Source: Cherax quadricarinatus | Taxonomy: Eukaryota > Arthropoda > Malacostraca > Decapoda > Parastacidae | DNA length: 64,000 nucleotides | Reading direction: 5' to 3' | Assembly (NCBI RefSeq): GCF_038502225.1 | Contig: NC_091321.1 | Span: 37,099,453 to 37,163,452 of the forward strand | Position numbers and translations under genes: made by a program | The notes under the pieces: model-generated | Told to the model about the DNA's origin: nothing | The model's database searches: none | What the model saw: only the letters and a program-made list of their open reading frames with translations | In this document: positions 44,001 through 55,000 of the stretch, piece by piece | Position numbering within the stretch: the first letter of the stretch is position 1 | Layout: each line of letters opens with the position of its first letter

Positions 44001-46546
44001 AAGGCAGTACATACTGAAAAGGGAAGTGATGTAAGAGGGAATTATCTTTCAATCTGTTTGTATAGTTTGTCAATTGTTTTAGCATTTAAAGATATGGGTA
44101 CAATATCGCCACGAGGAGAAAGGTTGGGTATGTTGCCCTTGTTTCCTGGCATTAACAATAAATAGGTACATGGGTAGTAGGCGACTGTTCACAGTTGCAT
44201 GCTGGGGATAGGGTCTCACTGCAAATAAGCTTCAGCGATTGGTTTCCTTGGGTTGTCCTGAGTTATTAACCCAAGTAAATCTTCGAAACTACTACTACCA
44301 CATTGTAATTAAACTACTCCATAAATGAATTTCTCCACAATTAGTAAAGTTACTTATTTTTTTTCCCAAATAAAAAATTTACACCCCAAAATAATCTCTA
44401 AGTCGAGGGGACGTTCGCAATCCTTAGTCTTTAACGCCATATTAATCTCTGAATTACACCTTGCTACTTGCAGTTTTCAGTTTGCGATGAGCAGTGTGTA
44501 AATGGAAGGAGATTACATCATTCTCACACCAATATTTGCCTCACAAATTCAGACGTTGTTTCTTCATGACAGATACCAGTGGTGGTTGACCTGCCTGGAG
44601 TGGGCAGCAACCTGCAGGATCATCCCTCCATCTTTGGCCTCACCTGGACAGTTAAGCCAGGATCTGGTGTCAATCTCTTCAATCTAGTCAGTCCTGTGCA
44701 CATCAAAAACTACCTCAACAACAGACAAGGTTCATTACTATTCTTTATAGTTGTGCTATTTTATAAGAGCTTGTGAACTTGGCCCATGAAGCAATGATAG
44801 TTTGGACAGTGTAAATTATTTTTTGGAATAACTCAACGAAAAATTAACATCACGAAATTTATGTATTTCATTAACGTTAAGTGATTCTAACCAAATTTAA
44901 GCTGACCTAAGATAGACTGAGTATAATTAGGCTAAATAATATTACATGAATTTTAGCAAGACTAGTGGAGTTTGCTAACTCTATTTTGGCACAAAAATGT
45001 TTGAAGGGTAAGGTCCCTCAAGGAAACATCCATTACATTTAGTGGAAACTGTCTTACTTCTAGATATCCTGACCCATATAAAGTTAGTTTGTTAAATTTT
45101 TTGAGAGTACGTATGATTATACTAGCAAACAACTGAGCCACAAGTCATGTTAGGTACAGCTGCTGTAACTGATGGCGCGTGTTTACTCACCAGGTCCTTT
45201 AACAAGTCCACTGGGAGTGGAGGCCAATGCCTGGAGCCTGGCTGAGGTGGGTGACCCCTATTGGCCTGACCTTCAGTACCTCTTCATATCCGGCACTCCG
45301 GCTCTTGATGATGGTCTCTTCATCACTGACATCATCGGCTTCAGGAGAGATGTAAGTTTATCACTGACGTCATCAGCTTCATGAGACATGTTTTGCCCCT
45401 TGGTAGCCTTTTTCATCTGTTTTGCGAGCTGTGAACATTGTCAATCTTATATTTCACTTTCTGTGAGTTTTATCAGTTAGTAACTGGATTAACAAAGCTC
45501 ACATTGAGGAGGAAAATATTTGTTTAACAAAAATAACTTATGCTGCGTGTCATAATAACATACAACCTGCTACAGTAAATGCTCACATTGACTAGTCTTA
45601 CTTCGTAAGTTGTTTGTTCTTCCTCCTTTGTATAATAATAATGGTGATACTAAACCCATAGGTGCCATACAGTACCTGAGGAATGAGAGGTAATCAGGTC
45701 TGATCCAAGGAAAGAAAGATAGCTCAAGTTCCTTCAAATTAAGATCTCTTCATCAGCTTTAAGTCTCCCTCACACTTCTTGAAGTGTTCTTGATATTTCT
45801 CCTTCCTCCTTTCCCAGTACACCATCTTGCCATCCCCTCAAGGAAAGCTATTTGATTCCAGTAAAAGGGTCATGATCCAAGGAATGGGCCTATCCCTTCC
45901 ATGGATTGAATCTGCAGTGCTCGTCATTACAATGTGCTGGGTGGAAAGTAACCTTCATACTTTGTCGACACTAATACCCCATCTTGGTAGGTGTCTTGGC
46001 CAGACAAAAAGTAATGCTGACGTTGGAAATGCGCTGTGTAGTCTTGAGTGCTGAAGTTGTCGGATATATTTGGCCACTGTCAAATTAATATGGTAAGAAG
46101 TCACTGACTCAAGAGACAATTGCACAGAACATTGGATCACATAAGGAAGCCTTCTAAAGAAACAAATGATAGAAGCCATGGATGTGTGTGAGCTTTCAGT
46201 GAGGGCCTGGTTGTGTCAGTCCTTTGAAGAGTGTTGATGACATGTCCACATCAAAAATAGTGCCCAAATTAGTGGCCTGGTTGCTAAAGCTCTCGCTTCC
46301 CACGGCGAGAGTCTGGGTTCGATTCCCGACGAGAGTAGAAGCATTGGGCGTGTTTCCAGACACAGGTTGTCTATGATCCTCATCAGTAAAATGGGTACCT
46401 GGGTGTTAGTCGACTGGTGTGGGTCGCATCCTGGGACTGACTTAATTTGCCCGAAATCCTCAGCATAACAAGCGGCTTTCTATTATAGTAGTGTGTCACT
46501 GATGTCAGCTAAGCCTATATACCTTGTACATGTACTTGTAGAAATA

Positions 46547-46615
<69 letters not shown>

Positions 46616-49600
46616 AACACATCGAGAGGAACCAAGAAAAAAGTCTCCACTAACATAAACTATAAGAACATAAGAACATAAGAAAGGAGGAACACTGCAG
46701 GAGGCCTGTTGGCCCATACTAGGCAGGTCCTTTACAATTCATCCCACTAACAAAACATTTGCCCAACCCAATTTTCAATGCTACGCAAGAAATAAGCTCT
46801 GATGTGAAAGTCCCACTCAAATCCAACCCCTCCCACTCATGTACTTATCCAACCTAAATTTGAAACTACCCAAAGTCCCAGCCTCAATAACCCAACTAGG
46901 TAGACTGTTCCACTCATCAACTACCCTATTTCCAAACCAATACTTTCCTATGTCCTTTCTAAATCTAAACTTGTCTAATTTAAATCCATTACTGAGGGTT
47001 CTCTCTTGGAGAGACATCCTCAAGACCTTATTAATATCCCCTTTATTAATACCTATCTTCCACTTATACACTTCGATCAGGTCTCCCCTCATTCTTCGTC
47101 TAACAAGTGAATGTAACTTAAGAGTCTTCAATCTTTCTTCATAAGGAAGATTTCTAATGCTATGTATTAATTTAGTCATCCTACGCTGAATGTTTTCTAA
47201 CGAATTAATGTCCATTCTGTAATATGGAGACCAGAACTGAGCTGCATAATCTGGGTGAGGCCTTACTAATGATGTATAAAGCTGCAGTATGACCTCTGGA
47301 CTTCTGTTGTTTACACTTCTTGATATAAATCCGAGTAATCTATTTGCCTTATTACGTACTCTTAGGCATTGCTGTCTTGGTTTAAGGTTGCTGCTTACCA
47401 TAACCCCCAAGTCCTTTTCGCAATCTGTATGGCTAAGTTCTACATCATTTAACTTATAAGTACTAGGATTATGGGCACTCCCAAGCTTCAGAACCTTGCA
47501 TTTATCTACATTGAACTGCATCTGCCACTTTTCTGACCAAGAATAGAGTTTGTTTAAATCCTCCTGAAGTTCCATAATATCTACGTTTGAATCAATTATC
47601 CTACCTATCTTTGTGTCATCGGCGAATTTGCTCATATCACTAGTAATTCCCTCATCAAGATCATTGATATATATTATAAACAACAACGGGCCCAAGACTG
47701 ATCCCTGTGGAACGCCACTTGTTACAGATCCCCACTCGGATTTAACCCCCATTTATGGACACTCTCTGCTTCCTGTCAGTGAGCCATGACTCGATCCACG
47801 AGAGCACTTTTCCCCCAATGCCATGAGCTGCCACTTTCTTTAACAGTCTATGGTGCGGAACTCTATCAAAAACCTTACTAAAATCTAAGTAAATAATATC
47901 AAATTCTTTATCGTGGTCAACAGCCTCAAAAGCTTTACTGAAGAAAGTTAATAAATTAGTTAGACAAGACCGGCCTCTTGCGAATCCATGCTGAGTATCA
48001 TTAATCAAGCTATGCTTATCGAGATGGCTTCTTATAATCTCAGCTATAATTGACTCTAGTAATTTGCCTACAATTGAGGTCAGGCTTATTGGGCGGTAAT
48101 TTGACGGTAACGATTTGTCCCCTGTTTTAAAAATAGGAATTACATTAGCCATCTTCCACATATCAGACACTACACCTGTTTGAAGAGATAAATTAAAAAT
48201 ATTAGTTAATGGTTCACAGAGTTCCATTTTGCATTCCTTAAGAACCCTTGAAAAAACCTCATCAGGACCCGGCGACTTATTTTGCTTCAGTCTGTCTATC
48301 TGCTTCACAACCATCTCACTAGTGACTGTGATGTTACATAATTTATCTTCTTCTGGCCCACTATAAAAATTAATTACTGGAATATTGTTAGTGTCTTCCT
48401 GTGTAAAAACCTGAGAGAAAATAATTATTAAAAATCAAGCACATTTCATTCTCTTTGTCAGTAAGGTGCCCATAGTTATTTTTAAGGGGACCTATCTTAT
48501 CTCTAACTTTTGTTCTATAGACCTGGAAAATTTTTTTTGGGTTAGTTTTAGAATCCCTAGCAACTTTAATTTCATAGTGTTACTTCAGACTTAATACCCG
48601 CTTTTATGCAACAGTTCAAGCGATCTCGGACATGTTGAAGATTGAGACACTTATGCAGCATATGGGAATCTTTATTCAGGAAACGTTTCGCCACACAGTG
48701 GCTTCATCAGTCCAATACAAAGAGGAAGGCGTAAGGAGAGGAGGAGTATGAGGTAATCAGTCCCTCAGCCTGGAGTCGATGTGTTCAGTCCATCAATCTT
48801 GTAGAATGTACAGCATAGGGCCGTAGACGTGGCTTATGTACTGTAGTGAGGTGAGGTGAAGCAGGCGGAGGCGGGGTCATAGTGGTACCATCCACTAGTC
48901 GAAGTAGGTCTTCGTCCAAAGATTGAACAGTACATAAGCCACGTCTACGGCCCTATGCTGTACATTCTACAAGATTGATGGACTGAACACATCGACTCCA
49001 GGCTGAGGGACTGATTACCTCATACTCCTCCTCTCCTTACGCCTTCCTCTTTGTATTGGACTGATGAAGCCACTGTGTGGCGAAACGTTTCCTGAATAAA
49101 GATTCCCATATGCTGCATAAGTGTCTTAATCTTCAACTTGTCGGTTTTTCAAACCATTCATCACAACTGTCAGACACTGCAGCATCATGGGATCTTGTTA
49201 CAAAGAATTCTTCAACACTTGTTCAACCTTTGGACGAAGACCTACTTCGACTAGTGGATGGTACCACTATGACCCCGCCTCCGCCTGCTTCACCTCACCT
49301 CACTACAGTACATAAGCCACGTCTACGGCCCTATGCTGTACATTCTACAAGATTGATGGACTGAACACATCGACTCCAGGCTGAGGGACTGATTACCTCA
49401 TACTCCTCCTCTCCTTACGCCTTCCTCTTTGTATTGGACTGATGAAGCCACTGTGTGGCGAAACGTTTCCTGAATAAAGATTCCCATATGCTGCATAAGT
49501 GTCTCAATCTTCAACTTGTCGGTTTTTCAAACCATTCATCACGATCTCGGACATACAATGCCACCCCACCCCCCTTCCCGATACTTCTATCTACTTGGAA

Positions 49601-51952
49601 CAATTTAAAACCCTGAATATGACATTCCGCAGGCATGTCCCGACTTTTTGAATTAAACCACGTCTCAGTTAAGGCAAATACATCAATGTTACCTGCACTA
49701 GCAACTAATCTCAACTCGTCCATCTTATTCCTAGCAATACGGCAATTAGCATAATAAACATTGAAAGACTCTCCTTTCTCTTTACCCTTCCTGCTCATTT
49801 CTGTTTTTCTACTAAACCTATTACTGTCCTTATCATCCAAAGTCCCTGGCTTTTCAATATATACCTCGTTCTGCTTATTACTAGTTCCCCTAGAACTCGT
49901 AATATTACTACACTGGGACTTCACTGTTTTCCTGCCACTAACTATTCCTAGTTTAAAGTCCTAACTGCTCCCTCCACTGCAGTTGCCAGTGCTACCACCC
50001 CAGACCTAGATAAGTGAACCCCATCCCTGGCATACATGTCATTTCTGCCATAGAAGAGGTCCCAGTTGTCAATGAATGTTACCGCATTTTCCTTACAGTA
50101 TTTGTCCAGCCAGCAATTGACACCAATTGCCCTGGACAACCATTCATTTCCAACTCCTCTCCTTGGCAAAATACCACATATGACAGGCTTCCCACCCTTA
50201 CTCCTAATTATTTCTATTGCTGACCTATACCTGCTAATCAGGTCTTCACTCCTACATCTGCCAACATCGTTGCCTCCAGCACTGAGACAGATAATAGGAT
50301 TGCTCCCATTACCTCTCATGATGTAATCCAGACGGCTAACAATATCCTCCATACCAGCCCCAGGAAAGCAAACTCTCTGTCTCCTACTCCTGTCCTTCAA
50401 GCAGAACGCCCTATCCATATACCTAACTTGGCTATCCCCAACAACAACAATATTCTTACCTTCCTTGGTGTCGTTCGTCGTGTTGTTCCCAGTAGTCGAC
50501 TCACATTCGTCGGGTAGCACTGAGAATGTATTAGATGTTTCCACAACAGTTTCCACGGCAGACTCTTTCTTCTTCATCGTTTCTACCTTTCCATTCGTCT
50601 TCTTGATCGTCAACTTCGTTCCGTGGTGTCCAGCCACTGACCAGTTTCCCTTCTTGACCTGAGGACTCAAAACAGGAGGACTACTACGAATCTTCTTGTT
50701 TTCCTCGGTCAGTCGCCGAATCTTCATCTTCACCATCCTCAATTCATCCTTAAGCTGTTGGTAAAGTTGCTCGATGGAGGGCATCTTGCTTCAATTCGTA
50801 GAGAGCGCGCAAACAGGTCTTCACAGAGCTAAGTACACGTCAACACTGCGCAAAAGCCAACTCAATCAGGAGCTACTGCGCAGCACGTCTGCACGGTGTA
50901 GTGTACCTAGAATTGCTCTGTGCTCATTTGCCAGAATCCTTCACAAAGTGTGGTGCAAAGATTTCATGAAAGACAGTGCTCCTTGCTACACTGCGAAATC
51001 TATCGTTCAGTGGCTTCTTGACTGTGAGGAAGCTTACTTCGATATCTGGCCAAGACTTGAACCCCATTCAGAACCTCCGGGTTGTGAAAAATTTACTAGG
51101 GATAGGATATCAGGCCACTCCACAGCTGGAGCACGCCACCTGTAAGTCATGGGGGAATTTACCCCATGAAACTGAAGAATGCGCATTAGTCACTTAAAAG
51201 ATAGTTAGAGGATGTCCTAACCCTCAAGGAACAACCTATTTTGTGGTCGTGGTTTAAGAGAGGACCGAAATACTTTAATGTATTTTGTGGTCGTGGTTTA
51301 AGAGAAGACCGAAATACTTTAATGTATTTTGTGGTCGTTGTTTAAGAGAGGACCGAAATACTTTAATGTATTTTGTGGTCGTGGTTTAAGAGAGGACCTA
51401 CAGACTTTAATGTATTTTGTGGTCATGGTTTAAGAGAAGGCCTACATATTTTAATGACGAACACCGTAATTGTCTGCTGTTTTCCCAGGCGCTGTATCAA
51501 CCTAATATTTTAATACATCCCCCTAATTAATAATTATCCCATCTGCTCAAACTCCCATAGTTCTTCCATAGATATTTTGGCCCAATTAAAGGTCAGCAGG
51601 GGTTCAACATTGGGCCCATGCTGACTCGACCAAAGAGCCGGGGAACCGTACGGCTGAGGTCAAGAAACCCTCGTGACCCTCCACTCATTGACCCTAACTT
51701 CCTGAGCCATCCTGATGATGTCACCACCTTCATACGGGGTAAGTCGCTGACATTCGTTTATCGTAATTGCTAATTCTGTTCTAAATTATTTTTTTTAGTG
51801 TAATCAGAGGTGTTAACTTACAGGGGTTATACAGTACCTTAGAGAGCCTTCACATACTGGGATTATTATTGCTGCTGTGTGATTAAATTCAACGTGATTT
51901 ATTTTTCTTTATAGCCAGTCCTGCAGTATAGAACAGGCATCTTAATCTACCG

Positions 51953-52040
<88 letters not shown>

Positions 52041-55000
52041 TAATAATAATAATGTTATTTATTTTATTATAATTAATTATTATTACAATCAGAAATAAGC
52101 TCTAAACCCTACAGGAAGATGATAGAGCAGAGTTACTAGTGTAAGAGACATAGTCAATAAGGGCAGCAGGAGCGGTATAAGGAAAACATAATGAACCATG
52201 TTGTAATAAAAGAGTCGATGACAAAAAGTCAAAGAGAGAGTCTACATTGTAGACAGAGTCTACATCATAGAGAGAGTCTACATTGTAGACAGAGTCTACA
52301 TCGTAGAGAGAGTCTTCATCAAAGAGAGAGTCTACATCAAAGAGAGAGTCTACATCGTAGACAGAGTCTACATCAAAGAGAGTCTACATCAAAGAGAGAG
52401 TCTACATCAAAGAGAGTCTACATCATAGAGAGAGTCTACATCAAAGAGAGTCTACATCATAGAGAGAGTCTACATCAAAGAGAGAGTCTACATCAGGTTG
52501 AATACCAGTACTCATAGTCATGGAAGTCCATGCTGGATACCAGTAATCTTTGTCATGGAAGTCCATGCTGGATACCAGTACTCTTATTCATGGAAGACCA
52601 GGCTGGGTACCAGCAATCTTTGTCATGGAAGGACAGGCTGGGTACCAGCAATCTTTGTCATGGAAGGCCAGGCTGGGTACCAGCAATCTTTGTCATGGAA
52701 GGACAGGCTGGGTACCAGCAATCTTTGTCATGGAAGGCCAGGCTGGGTACCAGCAATCTTTGTCATGGAAGGACAGGCTGGGTACCAGCAATCTTTATCA
52801 TGGAAGGCCAGGCTGGGTACCAGCAATCTTTGTCATGGAAGGACAGGCTGGGTACCAGCAATCTTTGTCATGGAAGGCCAGGCTGGGTACCAGCAATCTT
52901 TGTCATGGAAGGACAGGCTGGGTACCAGCAATCTTTATCATGGAAGGCCAGGCTGGGTACCAGCAATCTTTGTCATGGAAGGCCAGGCTGGGTACCAGCA
53001 ATCTTTGTCATGGAAGGCCAGGCTGGGTACCAGCAATCTTTGTCATGGAAGGCCAGGCTGGGTACCAGCAATCTTTGTCATGGAAGGACAGGCTGGGTAC
53101 CAGCAATCTTTGTCATGGAAGGACAGGCTGGGTACCAGCAATCTTTGTCATGGAAGGACAGGCTGGGTACCAGCAATCTTTGTCATGGAAGGCCAGGCTG
53201 GGTACCAGCAATCTTTGTCATGGAAGACCAGGCTGGGTACCAGCAATCTTTGTCATGGAAGACCAGGCTGGGTACCAGCAATCTTTGTCATGGAAGGCCA
53301 GGCTGGGTACCAGCAATCTTTGTCATGGAAGGACAGGCTGGGTACCAGCAATCTTTGTCATGGAAGGACAGGCTGGGTACCAGCAATCTTTGTCATGGAA
53401 GGACAGGCTGGGTACCAGCAATCTTTGTCATGGAAGGACAGGCTGGGTACCAGCAATCTTAGAGAAGCCTCGCCACCTGTTTCCTTCATTCATCCATATT
53501 TTAGTGTTGACAAAAATATGCTTATCATCACGTGAATCACTGACACCTTACTGATTATACAAGTGCCTGCAGAATAGCAGTTAACCAGGTTTGAGCCAGT
53601 GAAAGGACATGCAGGGGAGGTAAGCTCAACTTTCTTGGATCAAGACCGTACTGAAAAAGTGGTGGTAGCTAACTATGTATGACAACCTGCGTAATGATTT
53701 TTCTTCTTGTACTGTTGGTCATGTTGTTATTTAAATGTACAACTTGGAAAATATTTATTCGCCCAATTTGTATTTGTATTCGTATGACATATTCAGTTCC
53801 TACTAACTGAATAAGATATTCATACATCTTTATAAAGTCAGCAAAATAGTGTACAAACACATAATTTATGTAAATACATTCCGAAACCAATAACACTTAC
53901 AATAATCTAGTTGGTTATGATTATTTGCAGGTATAAAATTTTCTCTGGCAATTGGCAACACGTCAGCTCTGAAGATTGATCACGAAGCCAAATTCTACGA
54001 TACGGTAAGTTTACATATTTTAATCTGGTAGTTATATAGTTTTACTGATAATATATGCTATTTTAAACTGGTATTTAGTCTTGTATTAATGTCATATGTT
54101 TTATTTATGAGTCTCTAAGTTAACATTGCCACCAACTTCTAGTGACATCGTTCATCAGGTTTGGAGAATTAACCATTATCACAAACTGATTTTGATATAA
54201 CCACTTTAATAGATTTTGTATTTATGTTTATTGTAGATCAGATTTTAGGAATAATCTTCTTACGTGGTTTTTTAAAATGATTAATATGAGTTTTTGAGAG
54301 ATAGATGTAACTCTTGTGTTAGTGTAATAATTTTTTTTTACAGACTAGAGAACTGAATAGCCTCATTAGCTAAAATGTTTTGTAAATTCGACAGTTTTTA
54401 CCAATCATTAGCAGTGACTGATTACTGTTACTAAGTATTATTAACAATTACATACTTGCTTGGTCTTGTTATATACTTAATTATTCAGGTTTTGCCTGGA
54501 TGTGAGAAGGAAGTATATGGATCTGATAGTTACTGGGCTTGCTTCACTCGACACATGGCCCAGACAACATTCCACCCAGCTGGTACCTGCAAGATGGCTC
54601 CACCTTCTGACCCTTACGGGGTTGTTGATCACACACTCAAGTAAGTGCACTTTTTTTTTTTAACTACTATTGTCTTGAATACCTGAGTATAAAGCACAGT
54701 CAAAAAGTTGCAAGCCAACTAAACAAAGTAATCTTGGAGCTGTTGTGGAAGTTTAATTTAGATTATCTGCATAATCTGCCTCTTGCTCTGCACTTAGTGT
54801 TATTCCTACAGTATTTTGATATCCTTCAGGTAGATGTCGGGAAAAACAGATATTTTCATGTATTTAAGTTCATTAACATTGAAACAGCTTCTATACAAAT
54901 ATTCTTTCTGTTCTGAGAAAGTTAGAACATAGGGAAGACCACAGGTTCAGTTTGTAAACAAGTGAAGCGATGTCATCAGTGCCACTGGAGTATCCTTCCC

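Larger units (their letters stand above)
48634..49541. mobile_element. Type A hammerhead element: inverted plus tandem units (retrozyme-like)
   Basis: Inserted in the CR1 with a perfect 13-bp duplication, CGATCTCGGACAT (48621-48633 and 49542-49554). It has one inverted unit (48634-48928, minus) followed by direct units; the two plus-strand ribozymes are exactly 378 bp apart, and sequence between and around them repeats with almost no change. It has no coding ORF. Repeated units with a hammerhead in each are the hallmark of retrozymes; ends and target duplication match PLE-type insertion. It was probably mobilised by PLE enzymes. Confidence 0.7.
46661..50848 (-). mobile_element. CR1 (subfamily B) in the GMC intron, internally deleted and split
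   Basis: Octamer tail at 46661, ORF2 3' part, a deletion joint near 48578, a type A hammerhead element at 48634-49541, then the ORF2 start and an intact ORF1, ending in one 5' UTR monomer (CTAAGTACACGTCAACACT). Antisense to the host gene. The deletion removes about 1 kb from the endonuclease to the start of RT. Confidence 0.85.

Noticed and set aside
46270..46335. Stand-alone tRNA gene
   Set aside because: The B box is good, but the cloverleaf is poor and the sequence continues into a SINE body and (ATT)n tail.
46505..46717. 70-codon minus-strand ORF with poly-Ile
   Set aside because: Translation of the (ATT)n tail joined to the CR1 tail.
52498..53554. Three overlapping ORFs of 310-345 codons
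   Set aside because: The same 35-residue pattern in three frames of a 35-bp array.
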